This document shows positions 29,619-38,313 of a DNA stretch of 38,313 nt, in pieces; position 1 is the stretch's first letter, and each line of letters starts with the position of its first letter. Source of the DNA: Mesorhizobium silamurunense (GTDB lineage Bacteria; Pseudomonadota; Alphaproteobacteria; Rhizobiales; Rhizobiaceae). The notes beneath the pieces were generated by a model that was not told where the DNA came from, did no database searches, and was given only the letters and a program-made list of their open reading frames with translations. The position numbers and the translations under genes were made by a program. The stretch covers positions 1-38,313 of the forward strand of contig NZ_JHQR01000043.1 of assembly GCF_014843825.1 (NCBI RefSeq). Reading direction: 5' to 3'.

Positions 29619-29705
29619 GCCGGGGTGGGGTCGGGGCGAAAGAGTCCATGAACCCCCACTCCGCTCCGCGTCGCGGATCGACCCTCCCCACAAGGGCGAG
29701 GATAG
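29560..29705. repeat. Palindromic repeat between convergent DUF255 gene and rho
   Basis: CCCACCCCCCCCGTTGTGGG at the left and CCCTCCCCACAAGGGCGAGG at the right bracket about 110 bp. Inside, CGGCTTACGAT (29586-29596) and ATCGTAAGCCG (29612-29622) are perfect 11-bp arms with a 15-nt loop, across the DUF255 stop codon. It may end transcription in both directions. Confidence 0.65.
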
Positions 29706-29710
29706 GCCAA

Positions 29711-30976
<1,266 letters not shown>

Positions 30977-31142
30977 TAGATGGACTCTGGGTAGGCTTTG
31001 GGGAGAAAAAATCGGCTGGATACGACAAATGCCGGGCGCGGCCGAAAGCGAGAAAGGGGCGGCGCATGACGGGAAGGAAGACCCGTCTTTTATCGTCGGT
31101 CGCCTGAAAGAGCAAGCCGCCTTTTGCGGGGTCGTTCGAGCC

Positions 31143-31679
31143 TCAGAACGGCTTCACGACGACCAGGATGACGATGACGATCATGAGCAATGTGGGGATC
31201 TCGTTGACGATCCGCCAGTGCCTGGCAGGCTTTTCGTTCTTGTCCTCGGCAAATTTCCGCACCGCGCCGGCGAGATAGCCGTGAAGCCCCGAAAGCAGAA
31301 GCACCGCCGCGATCTTGGCGTGCAGCCAACCGCCCTGAAAGTCGAAACCCTTCCAGGCCAGCCAAAGCCCGAACACCCAGGTGACGATCATCGCCGGATT
31401 GATGATCCCCCTCAGCAGCCGGCGCTCCATCACCTTGAAGGTCTCGGATTGCACGGAGCCTTTCTCGGCATCGACGTGGTAGACGAAGAGCCGCGGCAGA
31501 TAGAGCATGCCGGCCATCCAGGAGATGACGGCAACGACGTGGATTGCCTTCGCCCATGGATAGAAACTGTCGGGCGCCACGAAATAGAGCAGCGCCGTCA
31601 ACACGACGAGAACGACGATGCCGATCACCATGCGCTTCATCGCCTGGCCGGCGCTGTTCTCGTTGGTCGTGTCGGTCAT
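31143..31679 (-). CDS. hemJ: Protoporphyrinogen IX oxidase HemJ
   Basis: The 178-residue membrane protein has four hydrophobic helices and the HemJ signature, [24 protein letters not shown] (motif spans about 43-66), with the conserved histidines. HemJ oxidises protoporphyrinogen IX in bacteria lacking HemG/HemY. It overlaps hemE by 4 bp (ATGA), so two haem-pathway enzymes are translationally coupled. The conserved C-terminal segment [24 protein letters not shown] is complete. Confidence 0.93.
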   Translation of the reverse strand: MTDTTNENSAGQAMKRMVIGIVVLVVLTALLYFVAPDSFYPWAKAIHVVAVISWMAGMLYLPRLFVYHVDAEKGSVQSETFKVMERRLLRGIINPAMIVTWVFGLWLAWKGFDFQGGWLHAKIAAVLLLSGLHGYLAGAVRKFAEDKNEKPARHWRIVNEIPTLLMIVIVILVVVKPF

Positions 31680-32704
31680 CGGTGACTCCTCACCATTTTC
31701 ACCATGGCCTCGACATGCGCCACCGGCGTTTCCGGCGTGATGCCATGGCCAAGATTGAAGATCAGCGGCCCATCGCCCAGCATGCGAAGGATGGCATCGA
31801 CGCCGTCGGCCAGCGCCTTGCCACCGGCGACCAGGCGAAGCGGATCGAGATTGCCCTGCACCGCGCCTTCGCCCTGCAGTTCCTTCGCCATCGACAGCGG
31901 CACGGTCCAGTCGAGGCCAAGACCGGTGATCCCCGTCTTTTCCCTGTAATCGCGATAGCGCTCGCCGGCGCCCTTCGGAAACCCGATCACCGGGATATCC
32001 GGGTGCGCCGCCTTCACCTGCCGCACGATCTCGGCAACGGGCTCGACGCAAAACGCCTCAAAGGACGGTTCATCGAGAACGCCCGACCAGGAGTCGAAAA
32101 TCTGCACCACATCGGCGCCGGCCTCGATCTGACGGATGAGATAGGCGGCCGAGTGGTCGGCCAGTATCTTCAGAAGCCGTGCGAAGGCCTCCGGTTCGCG
32201 ATAGGCGAAGAGCCGCGCCGGTCCCTGATCCGGCGTGCCGTGGCCGGCGATCATATAGGTCGCGACCGTCCAGGGCGCGCCGCAAAAGCCGATGAGGGTC
32301 GTCTGATCGGGCAGCTTTGCGCGCAGCCGTCGGACGGTCTCATAGACCGGTTCGAGATTCACGTGAAACGTTTCGCTGTTGAGCGCTGAAATCTCGGCCG
32401 CCGCAATCGGCTTCAGGATCGGCCCATGTCCCTCTTCGAAGCGGACTTCCCGGCCCAGCGCATTGGGCACGACGAGAATGTCGGAGAACAGGATCGAGGC
32501 ATCGAAGCCGAAGCGCTCGATCGGCTGCAGCGTCACTTCGACGGCAAGGTCGGGATCGTAGCAGAGGTCGAGAAAGGATCCGGCCCGCTTCCGGGTCTCG
32601 CGGTATTCCGGGAGATAGCGGCCTGCCTGACGCATCATCCAGAGCGGCGGCGGCGAAACCGCATTGCCCTTGAGGACGTCCAGCATGATCCGTTTCCCAG
32701 CCAT
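31676..32704 (-). CDS. hemE: Uroporphyrinogen decarboxylase
   Basis: The 342-residue enzyme converts uroporphyrinogen III to coproporphyrinogen III. Signature segments are present: [19 protein letters not shown] near the N-terminus (catalytic Arg region), [13 protein letters not shown], and FDSWSGVL. The start [11 protein letters not shown] at 32704 is preferred, with a later ATG at 32686 possible. A parS-like site is embedded in codons for SETFHVNLE. In Caulobacter, Rickettsia and Sinorhizobium the chromosomal origin adjoins hemE, which supports the oriC reading of the upstream gap. Confidence 0.96.
   Translation of the reverse strand: MAGKRIMLDVLKGNAVSPPPLWMMRQAGRYLPEYRETRKRAGSFLDLCYDPDLAVEVTLQPIERFGFDASILFSDILVVPNALGREVRFEEGHGPILKPIAAAEISALNSETFHVNLEPVYETVRRLRAKLPDQTTLIGFCGAPWTVATYMIAGHGTPDQGPARLFAYREPEAFARLLKILADHSAAYLIRQIEAGADVVQIFDSWSGVLDEPSFEAFCVEPVAEIVRQVKAAHPDIPVIGFPKGAGERYRDYREKTGITGLGLDWTVPLSMAKELQGEGAVQGNLDPLRLVAGGKALADGVDAILRMLGDGPLIFNLGHGITPETPVAHVEAMVKMVRSHR
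32356..32369. promoter_or_regulatory. parS-like site 5, inside hemE
   Basis: GATTCACGTGAAAC is the reverse complement of the variant core of sites 3 and 4 (GTTTCACGTGAATC). It lies about 350 bp from the putative oriC and about 6.2 kb from the main cluster. Confidence 0.75.
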
Positions 32705-33201
32705 CCAGTGCTCGCCCTCTCTCTACAGCGCCGCGCGTCCTAAGACGCGCAAAGGACGCTGTAGCACTTTATCTGACGCATGATCCTTTCCGAGCCTTCG
32801 GTTCGGGGTCATGCGCCAGGTCTCTTAAATCAAATATCTATTTTAAAAGAGTCTTCTGATTCTAAGAGTCTGTTGGTTGTGGTGGTTGCGACCTGTCCCG
32901 TCTGTCGCTCGAAAAGGCCAGTCAGCATATTGTCGCGCGGCGTCATTCGCAAATTGGAGGGATCTGGGGAAGAACCGGATTCAGCGATTAGAGTCAGCGG
33001 CTTGGCATCCTTGTTCCGAATTCCGCGCTGTGGACGACGCGGCCCAAGAAAAGTTGATCCCCGGTTTTGTCCCCAGCGTCCCGACAAAGCCTACAGCTGG
33101 GCGAATTGTGGACAAGGTACCATCTGATACAGTCGCCTTCGACGTCGCGATCTTTCTGTCCAACCTTGTCCACATCTGCCCACAGCCCGGAACCGACCCT
33201 T
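32705..33201. other. Probable chromosomal replication origin (oriC)
   Basis: The 497-bp gap between hemE and the divergent kinase/pyrophosphorylase gene holds, in order: two palindromic repeats (32723-32818); an AT-rich block at 32821-32865; five GANTC sites; and DnaA-box-like 9-mers. The best boxes are TGTGGACAA (33107-33115) and TTGTCCACA (33166-33174), one base from TTATCCACA; weaker ones are TGTGGACGA (33029-33037), TTGTCCCCA (33067-33075) and CTGCCCACA (33176-33184). Near-IHF sequence AATCAAATATCTA lies at 32828-32840. Known alphaproteobacterial origins adjoin hemE, and the parAB/parS system is nearby. Confidence 0.75.
32723..32818. repeat. Two palindromic repeats at the edge of oriC
   Basis: The first (32723-32764) has outer arms CTACAGCG/CGCTGTAG and inner arms GCGCGTC/GACGCGC around a CTAA loop. 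The second (about 32776-32816) pairs GCATGATCC with GGGTCATGCG in an imperfect hairpin. Both resemble repeats dispersed in Mesorhizobium genomes. Confidence 0.65.
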
Positions 33202-34023
33202 GTGAACAAACCCCAGAGCTTCTTCCATCTGCATCTGATTTCCGACGCCACCGGCGAGACCCTGCTGGCGGCCGGCCGCGCGGCGTCCGCGCAGTACAAG
33301 GATGCGCGCGCCATCGAGCACATCTATCCGCTGATCCGCACGGAAAAGCAGGTCGCCAAGGTCTTCGAGGATATCGAGGAGGAACCGGGCATCATTCTCT
33401 ATACGGTGGTCGACCAGAAGCTGGCGCGCAGCATCGACGAGCGCTGCGCCGCCATGGGTCTGCCTTGCGTTTCGGTGCTGGAGCCGGTGCTTGCCGTCTT
33501 CCAGTCCTATCTCGGCACGCCGGCCGGCCGCCGCGTCGGCGCCCAGCATGTGCTCGACGCCGAGTATTTCCGCCGCATCGATGCGCTCAACTTTACCATG
33601 GAGCATGACGACGGCCAGCTGCCGGCCAATATGGACGACGCCGATATCGTGCTCATCGGCATTTCGCGCACCTCGAAGACGCCGACCAGCATCTATCTCG
33701 CCAACCGCGGCATCAAGACCGCCAACATCCCGATCGTGCTCGGCGTGCCGCTGCCCGAAAGCCTAATCGCCGCCAAGACGCCGCTGATCGTCGGCCTCGT
33801 CGCCACGGCCGAACGCATATCGCACGTCAGGCAAAACCGCATCCTCGGCAACACCAGCGCCTATGTGCCGACCGACTATATCGACCGCGCCGCGATCAAC
33901 GAGGAGCTCGCCTATGCGCGCCAGCTCTGCACCAGGCATGGCTGGCCGATGATCGATGTCAGCCGGCGTTCGATCGAGGAAACGGCGGCGGCCATCGTTG
34001 CCCTGCGGGGCAAGAACAGGTAA
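33202..34023 (+). CDS. Kinase/pyrophosphorylase (PPDK/PEP synthase regulatory protein, DUF299)
   Basis: The 273-residue protein begins at a GTG giving [21 protein letters not shown], the family start; a frame continues upstream through oriC but has no family similarity. The P-loop-like [18 protein letters not shown] near 151-168 and [12 protein letters not shown] are typical. Characterised members phosphorylate, and by pyrophosphorolysis dephosphorylate, pyruvate phosphate dikinase or PEP synthase, using ADP and phosphate. No target enzyme is encoded in this window. It is the first gene of a rightward cluster with maf, aroE, coaE and dnaQ. Confidence 0.92.
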   Translation: MNKPQSFFHLHLISDATGETLLAAGRAASAQYKDARAIEHIYPLIRTEKQVAKVFEDIEEEPGIILYTVVDQKLARSIDERCAAMGLPCVSVLEPVLAVFQSYLGTPAGRRVGAQHVLDAEYFRRIDALNFTMEHDDGQLPANMDDADIVLIGISRTSKTPTSIYLANRGIKTANIPIVLGVPLPESLIAAKTPLIVGLVATAERISHVRQNRILGNTSAYVPTDYIDRAAINEELAYARQLCTRHGWPMIDVSRRSIEETAAAIVALRGKNR

Positions 34024-34064
34024 CCCATGCCCCGGTAAATCGGGACGCGATGGCGTGACAGAAT

Positions 34065-34664
34065 ATGGCCGAGACAATCATCCTCGCTTCGGGCAGCCCG
34101 TTCCGCAAGGCGATGCTCGTCAATGCCGGGCTCGACATCGAGGCGGTGCCGGCGGAAGTCGACGAGCGCGCACTCGAGGCGCCCCTGCAGGATAGCGGCG
34201 TATCTCCCGAAGACGTCGCTTCCATCCTCGCCGAGGCCAAGGCGACCGAAGTCAGCGAGCGCAGGCCGGGCGCATTGGTGCTCGGCTGCGACCAGACGCT
34301 GTCGCTGGGCGACGAAATCTTCCACAAGCCGGCCGAAATGGAAGGCGCGCGGAGGCATCTCCTGGCTTTGTCGGGTAAAACCCATCAGCTGAACAGCGCC
34401 GCCGTGCTCTGCCGCGATGGCGAGGTGCTGTGGCGTCATGTCGGGGTCGCCGGCCTGACCATGCGCAAGCTCGACCCGGCCTTCATCGGCCGGCACCTGG
34501 CGCGGGTCGGCGCCAAGGCGCTGTCCAGTGTCGGCGCCTATCAGATCGAGGGCGAAGGCATCCAGCTCTTCGAGAAAATCGAGGGCGACTATTTTACGAT
34601 CGTCGGCCTGCCGCTGTTGCCGCTGCTCAAGGAACTGCGCGCGCTGGGAGCGATCGATGGTTGA
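34065..34664 (+). CDS. Maf-family nucleotide pyrophosphatase
   Basis: The 199-residue protein starts with the Maf N-terminal motif [18 protein letters not shown] and has the catalytic Asp region LVLGCDQTL followed by [21 protein letters not shown] and [21 protein letters not shown] near the C-terminus. Maf proteins hydrolyse non-canonical or surplus nucleoside triphosphates; substrate preference is not visible. It overlaps aroE by 8 bp. The start is 41 bp after the previous stop. Confidence 0.93.
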   Translation: MAETIILASGSPFRKAMLVNAGLDIEAVPAEVDERALEAPLQDSGVSPEDVASILAEAKATEVSERRPGALVLGCDQTLSLGDEIFHKPAEMEGARRHLLALSGKTHQLNSAAVLCRDGEVLWRHVGVAGLTMRKLDPAFIGRHLARVGAKALSSVGAYQIEGEGIQLFEKIEGDYFTIVGLPLLPLLKELRALGAIDG

Positions 34665-35490
34665 GAAAAAGGCCTTCGTCACCGGCCATCCGATCGCGCA
34701 TTCGCGCTCGCCAAGGATCCACGGCTACTGGCTGGCGAAATACGGCATCGACGGCAGCTACCGGGCGATCGACGTTCGGCCGGAGGATTTCGCGGCGTTC
34801 CTGAAATCGCTGGGCGAGAACGGCTACCGCGGCGGCAACGTCACCATCCCGCACAAGGAAGCCGCCTTCGCCCTGGTCGAGCGCCGCGACGAGGCGGCCG
34901 AGGCGATCGGCGCGGTCAACACGCTCTGGCTGGAAGAAGGCAGGTTGTGGGGCGGCAACACCGACGGACTCGGCTTTGCCGGCAATCTCGATGACCATGC
35001 ACCGGGCTGGGCGGCAAACGGCCCGGCTGTGGTGCTGGGTGCGGGCGGTGCGTCCCGCGCGGTCATCCACGCGCTGAAGGACCGTGGCGTTAGCGACATC
35101 CGCATCGTCAACCGCACCCTGGCGAGGGCCGAGGAACTCGCCGATCGGTTCGGGGCCGGAGTGTCCGCGCATGGCGCCGGCGCGGTCGGCGAATTGCTTG
35201 CCGATGCCGGCCTGCTCATCAACACCACCGCGCTCGGCATGCATGGCAACGAGGGCCTCGTTGCCGATCCGGCGGGTCTGCCCGGCCACGCCATCGTCAC
35301 CGACATCGTCTATGTGCCGCTGGAAACGCCGCTGCTAGCAGCCGCCAGGGCGCGTGGCCTGAAGACGGTCGATGGGCTGGGCATGCTGCTGCACCAGGCG
35401 GTGCCCGGCTTCGAGCGCTGGTTCGGCAAAAGGCCGGAGGTCACGCCGGAATTGCGGCGCATGATCGTTGCCGATATCCAAGCCCATTGA
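34657..35490 (+). CDS. aroE: Shikimate dehydrogenase
   Basis: The 277-residue enzyme reduces 3-dehydroshikimate with NADPH. It has the substrate motif [15 protein letters not shown] (residues 10-24), catalytic [11 protein letters not shown] (Lys and Asp network), AVNTLW, NTDGLGF, the nucleotide motif [15 protein letters not shown] and [11 protein letters not shown]. Complete C-terminus. The ATG overlaps the maf stop by 8 bp, so translation is coupled. A frame starting earlier inside maf is not a better start. Confidence 0.95.
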   Translation: MVEKKAFVTGHPIAHSRSPRIHGYWLAKYGIDGSYRAIDVRPEDFAAFLKSLGENGYRGGNVTIPHKEAAFALVERRDEAAEAIGAVNTLWLEEGRLWGGNTDGLGFAGNLDDHAPGWAANGPAVVLGAGGASRAVIHALKDRGVSDIRIVNRTLARAEELADRFGAGVSAHGAGAVGELLADAGLLINTTALGMHGNEGLVADPAGLPGHAIVTDIVYVPLETPLLAAARARGLKTVDGLGMLLHQAVPGFERWFGKRPEVTPELRRMIVADIQAH

Positions 35491-35518
35491 TGGAAGTCCA
35501 TTGATGATAGGCAAAGCC

Positions 35519-36124
35519 ATGATCGTGCTCGGCCTCACCGGATCGATCGGCATGGGCAAGTCGACCACGGCGAAGATGTTCACTGATGCCGGCGTGCCGG
35601 TGCATGATTCGGACGAAACCGTGCATCGTCTCTATGCCGGCAAGGCGGCACCTCTGGTCGAAGCGGCCTTTCCCGGCACGACAAAAGCAGGCGCGGTCGA
35701 TCGCGCCAGGCTGGCCGAGAAAGTGCTGGGCGATCCCGCCGCGCTGAAGACACTGGAAGCGATCATCCATCCGCTGGTGCGCGCCGACGCCGATGCGTTT
35801 TTGGCCAGGCACCGTGCCGCCGGCGCGCCGATCGCCGTGCTCGACATCCCGCTGCTGTTCGAGACCGGCGGCCGTGACCGCGTCGACAAGGTGGTCGTCG
35901 TCACCGCGCCGGCGGAGGTCCAGCGCAGCCGCGTGCTGGAGCGGCCCGGCATGAGCGAGAAGAAATTCGCCGCTATCCTGGCCAAGCAGGTGCCAGACGA
36001 GGAAAAGCGCCGTCAGGCGGATTTCATCGTCGACACCGGCAAGGGTTTTGATACCGCGCGTGCGGCGGTCGAGGCGATCATTGCCGAACTCTCAGGGGAA
36101 AAGTCCGGCAAAGCCGGCTCCTGA
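35519..36124 (+). CDS. coaE: Dephospho-CoA kinase
   Basis: The 201-residue kinase performs the last step of CoA synthesis. P-loop [16 protein letters not shown] is at the N-terminus, followed by [13 protein letters not shown], the [11 protein letters not shown] region and [10 protein letters not shown]. The ATG at 35519 places the P-loop at the expected distance from the N-terminus; an ATG at 35504 is also possible and has GGAAG upstream. The gene is 28 bp after aroE and 75 bp before dnaQ. Confidence 0.95.
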   Translation: MIVLGLTGSIGMGKSTTAKMFTDAGVPVHDSDETVHRLYAGKAAPLVEAAFPGTTKAGAVDRARLAEKVLGDPAALKTLEAIIHPLVRADADAFLARHRAAGAPIAVLDIPLLFETGGRDRVDKVVVVTAPAEVQRSRVLERPGMSEKKFAAILAKQVPDEEKRRQADFIVDTGKGFDTARAAVEAIIAELSGEKSGKAGS

Positions 36125-36199
36125 CGGCAGGCCGTCAGCATTGCCCATTGCCATTTTGTTCCGGTGTAGGATTCTGCTTCCTGGAGTGGATTGATTCGA

Positions 36200-36904
36200 A
36201 TGCGTGAGATCATCTTCGATACGGAAACCACCGGCCTCGATTTGCGCGACGACCGCATCATCGAGCTCGGCGGCGTCGAGCTGGTCAACCGCTTTCCGAC
36301 AGGGCGAACCTTCCACAAATTCATCAATCCGCAGGGCCGCGCGATTCACGCCGAGGCGCAGGCCGTGCACGGCATCAGCGCCGCCGACCTGATCGGCAAG
36401 CCGACCTTCGCCGAAATCGTCGAGGAGTGGCTGGCCTTCACCGACGGCGCCAAGCTGATCGCCCACAACGCCACCTTCGATATCGGCTTCCTCAACCTCG
36501 AATTCAGCCGGCTCGACCATCCGGCCATCGATCCCGGCCGCATCGTCGACACGCTGGCGCTCGCGCGCCGCAAGCATCCGATGGGCCCGAACTCGCTGGA
36601 CGCGCTTTGCCGCCGCTACGGCATCGACAACACCCGCCGCACCAAGCACGGCGCGTTGCTCGACTCCGAATTGCTTGCCGAGGTCTATATCGAGCTCATC
36701 GGCGGCAAGCAGGCAGCCCTTATCCTCGATGCCGTGGCGGTGCAGGTGAATGGCGCCGGCGAGGTGGCCGACATCGACATCTCGATCGGCGCAAGGCCGA
36801 TCGCCCTGCCGCCGCGCCTCACCGAGGCCGATCGTGCGGCGCATGCCGGCCTTGTCGGCACGCTGGGCGAAAAGGCGCTGTGGCTGAAGGTGGCTGTGGG
36901 TTGA
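36200..36904 (+). CDS. dnaQ: DNA polymerase III epsilon subunit (3'-5' exonuclease)
   Basis: The 234-residue proofreading subunit has Exo I IIFDTETTGLD, Exo II LIAHNATFDIGFLN and Exo III with TKHGALLDSELLAEVY, i.e. all acidic metal ligands and the catalytic His. It ends with a tail expected to bind the alpha subunit. The ATG at 36200 was chosen over a TTG at 36191. A bidirectional terminator at 36959-36983 separates it from convergent secB. Confidence 0.94.
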   Translation: MREIIFDTETTGLDLRDDRIIELGGVELVNRFPTGRTFHKFINPQGRAIHAEAQAVHGISAADLIGKPTFAEIVEEWLAFTDGAKLIAHNATFDIGFLNLEFSRLDHPAIDPGRIVDTLALARRKHPMGPNSLDALCRRYGIDNTRRTKHGALLDSELLAEVYIELIGGKQAALILDAVAVQVNGAGEVADIDISIGARPIALPPRLTEADRAAHAGLVGTLGEKALWLKVAVG

Positions 36905-36958
36905 GCGGACAACCGGGCAAGTAGCGATCCTTCGCTGTCCCGCCAACCTCTCCAACAA

Positions 36959-36983
36959 AAAGCCCGGCGCGAGGCCGGGCTTT
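36959..36983. terminator. Bidirectional intrinsic terminator between dnaQ and secB
   Basis: AAAGCCCGGC (36959-36968) and GCCGGGCTTT (36974-36983) form a perfect 10-bp stem with a 5-nt loop, with A-rich and T-rich ends on the two sides, so each strand has a GC-rich hairpin followed by U residues. Confidence 0.88.
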
Positions 36984-37006
36984 CGTAACTTCCTAAGGGG
37001 TCTTTC

Positions 37007-37507
37007 TCAGCTCACCTGGACCTTGGAGGCCGCCTGATCCTCGGCGATGCGCTGCTGGAACATCTGCGCGAAATCGATCGGGTCGAGCATCAGCGGCGGG
37101 AAGCCGCCGTTGCGGGTCGCGTCGGCGATGATCTGGCGGGCGAAGGGGAAGAGCAGCCGTGGGCATTCGATGAACAGGATCGGCAGCATGTGCTCCTGCG
37201 GGAAGCCGCTGATGGCGAAGACGCCGCCATAGACCAATTCGACGTTGAACAGCACTTCCTGGTCGAAGGAGGCCTTGGCGTTCAAGGTCAGGTTGACGTC
37301 AAACTGCTTGTCCGAAAGCGGATTGGCGTTGACGTTGACATTGATGGCGATGCCCGGAGCCTTGTCGCGGCCACGCAGAGAGTTCGGCGCGCCGGGGCTT
37401 TCGAAGGACAGGTCCTTCACATACTGGGCGAGCACGTTGAGCGAGGGCTGTGCCTGGTTGCCGTTGCCGTTGGCGGCGCCTGCCGCGGCATCATCATTGC
37501 TGGCCAT
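37007..37507 (-). CDS. secB: Protein-export chaperone SecB
   Basis: The 166-residue protein has the SecB core ([48 protein letters not shown], then [28 protein letters not shown] region) and a Gly/Asn/Ala-rich N-terminal extension of about 20 residues. SecB keeps precursor proteins unfolded and delivers them to SecA. AAGGACT and AAGG upstream serve as ribosome site. A triple repeat lies upstream of its start. Confidence 0.94.
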   Translation of the reverse strand: MASNDDAAAGAANGNGNQAQPSLNVLAQYVKDLSFESPGAPNSLRGRDKAPGIAINVNVNANPLSDKQFDVNLTLNAKASFDQEVLFNVELVYGGVFAISGFPQEHMLPILFIECPRLLFPFARQIIADATRNGGFPPLMLDPIDFAQMFQQRIAEDQAASKVQVS

Positions 37508-37604
37508 GAGCCTTAGTCCTTTTGCCTGGGCAGCATTGCTGACCGGATTGAAATCGGGGGTTCGCTATCATGGTCGGCAGGACAAGACAAGTTTTGCCGC
37601 CTTC

Positions 37605-37653
37605 ACGCATGTCGCCCAAAAGTGCGTAGCGGTTTTGGGATAACGACATGCGT
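37605..37653. repeat. GTCGCCCAAAAGTGCG repeat, copy A (complete)
   Basis: ACGCATGTCGCCCAAAAGTG to GATAACGACATGCGT: the ends ACGCATGTCG and CGACATGCGT are perfect inverted arms, and CCCAAAA pairs with TTTTGGG inside. It is the fullest of three tandem copies. The gap 37508-37803 has no gene and otherwise holds only these copies. Confidence 0.75.
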
Positions 37654-37665
37654 CAGCCAAAAAGG

Positions 37666-37704
37666 ATGTCGCCCAAAAGTGCGCAGCGGTTTTGGGACAC
37701 GACA
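37666..37704. repeat. GTCGCCCAAAAGTGCG repeat, copy B (shorter)
   Basis: ATGTCGCCCAAAAGTGCGCAG through GGTTTTGGGACACGACA repeats copy A with the outer arm partly lost, starting 61 bp after it. Confidence 0.7.
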
Positions 37705-37725
37705 GGGGTCAGGCAAAATCTGCGT

Positions 37726-37747
37726 GCCGCCCAAAAGTGCGCAGCGG
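37726..37747. repeat. GTCGCCCAAAAGTGCG repeat, copy C (fragment)
   Basis: GCCGCCCAAAAGTGCGCAGCGG keeps only the left part of the repeat; the TTTTGGG arm is gone. The series A-B-C is progressively shortened. Confidence 0.65.
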
Positions 37748-37803
37748 CCCGGGTCGACTGCAGCTTCGGACCTAGTATAGACGCGGGCCGCATTGTGGCG
37801 ACG

Positions 37804-38214
37804 CTATCTTCCGACGGCCTCGTCAATGACCGCTATCGCGTCGACCTCTATGAGGTAGCCTGGGGACATTATCGCTACCCCGACCACCACATTCGCTGGT
37901 TTGTGATCTCCAAACAGGGAAATCTGCGCTTCTTCGATGATCGGAACGTGTTCATCGCGCTTATAATCGACAATGTAGATTGTGATCTTGCAAACTTGCT
38001 CAGGCCGTGCACCTGCCGCACTGAGCGCTCGGCCGAGATTGCCGAATGCCAGGCGCGCTTGCGCCGCAAAATCACCATGCCCAACGAGCTTGCCGTGTAT
38101 GTCTTCGGGCTGCTGACCTGAGACGAATACCAGCTTGGATCCCTTCGCGACGACAACCTGTGTGTACATCTCTGGAATTGGCAGATCATCTGGGTTGATG
38201 AGTTCGAGCGACAT
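37804..38214 (-). CDS. RidA/YjgF-family protein lacking the usual arginine
   Basis: The 136-residue protein has the YjgF fold: VFVSGQQPED, a segment with FAAQARLAFGNLGRALSAAGARPEQVCKITIYIVDY (described by position about 53-88) and a C-terminal EVDAIAVID. In active RidA the loop reads PARxxV, whose Arg binds the imine/enamine substrate; here it is KPANVVVGVA, with Asn. It is therefore probably not a 2-aminoacrylate deaminase but a Rid subfamily of other role. AGGAGA lies upstream of the chosen ATG at 38214. An upstream frame to 38304 has no family support. Confidence 0.87.
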   Translation of the reverse strand: MSLELINPDDLPIPEMYTQVVVAKGSKLVFVSGQQPEDIHGKLVGHGDFAAQARLAFGNLGRALSAAGARPEQVCKITIYIVDYKRDEHVPIIEEAQISLFGDHKPANVVVGVAIMSPGYLIEVDAIAVIDEAVGR

Positions 38215-38313
38215 AAAACGATCTCCTACTTCATTCGACCGAAATCGACATTGGCGATCACCGCGTCGCTGGCACACAGGACGATGGCTAGGGTCAGGAC
38301 CCATTAATTTGTT
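38215..38313. other. Right window edge, non-coding
   Basis: No gene is supported here. A short inverted repeat GGGTC-AG-GACCC lies near 38292-38304, close to the window end. It could be the end of another element outside the window, but too little is visible. Confidence 0.3.

Noticed and set aside
31068..31092. Terminator-like GACGGG/CCCGTC hairpin followed by TTTTA
   Set aside because: It points along the plus strand, where no gene lies upstream; rho and hemJ are on the minus strand, so a terminator role has no substrate.
32825..32846. Possible CtrA site from the two TTAA motifs in the AT-rich block
   Set aside because: The spacing between TTAA motifs is 14 bp rather than the 7 bp of the CtrA consensus.
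33067..33201. Longer frame of the kinase/pyrophosphorylase gene beginning with an ATG at 33067
   Set aside because: The extra 45 residues have no family similarity and run through DnaA-box-like sequence; the GTG at 33202 gives the conserved family N-terminus.
37648..38121. 157-codon plus-strand frame opposite the RidA gene
   Set aside because: It begins inside the repeats and is antisense to a clear RidA-family gene.
38280..38313. Possible mobile-element end at the right window edge
   Set aside because: Only a short GGGTC/GACCC palindrome is visible and no transposase is in the window.

Overview
The window looks like the origin-proximal chromosome of a GC-rich alphaproteobacterium of the Hyphomicrobiales, most like Mesorhizobium. 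This is inferred from protein content, gene order (rho, mnmE, mnmG, rsmG, parA, parB, holA on one side; hemJ, hemE, a PPDK/PEPS-regulatory-type protein, maf, aroE, coaE, dnaQ, secB on the other) and dense palindromic intergenic repeats typical of that group. No tRNA, rRNA, CRISPR array, prophage or intact insertion sequence was seen.

Left part (1-14.5 kb, accessory metabolism): the end of a membrane protein and a coupled small membrane protein; a small hypothetical protein; an isoprenylcysteine/phospholipid methyltransferase-like membrane protein; an OmpR-type two-component pair with a YkvA (DUF1232) gene between regulator and kinase; an AraC regulator divergent from a sugar ABC transporter operon (binding protein, two permeases, ATPase) that ends in an unusual Gfo/Idh/MocA plus aldo/keto reductase fusion; a SAM methyltransferase whose ribosome site and start codon lie in a perfect hairpin; and an Lrp/AsnC regulator divergent from a saccharopine-dehydrogenase-family gene.

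Middle (14.5-19.9 kb): a branched-chain 2-oxoacid dehydrogenase operon on the minus strand (E1 alpha, E1 beta, E2, E3). A palindromic repeat lies between E2 and E3, and another repeat pair is translated in frame as the E2 linker.

Right part (20-38.3 kb, core genome and replication/segregation): holA, parB, parA, rsmG, mnmG, mnmE, a DUF255 thioredoxin-fold protein, rho, hemJ, hemE, a probable oriC, the regulatory kinase/pyrophosphorylase, maf, aroE, coaE, dnaQ, secB and a RidA-like protein. Five parS-like ParB sites occur here: one in rsmG, three spaced 37-38 bp between mnmG and mnmE, and one in hemE. The 497-bp hemE-upstream gap has an AT-rich block, several DnaA-box-like 9-mers and five GANTC (CcrM) sites, and I read it as the chromosomal origin. 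ParA, ParB, parS and oriC would together form the origin segregation module.

The clearest unusual signals are the oriC/parS/GANTC architecture, the start-codon hairpin at 11747-11780, the translated repeat in the E2 linker, the oxidoreductase fusion, and a RidA homologue without the usual arginine.
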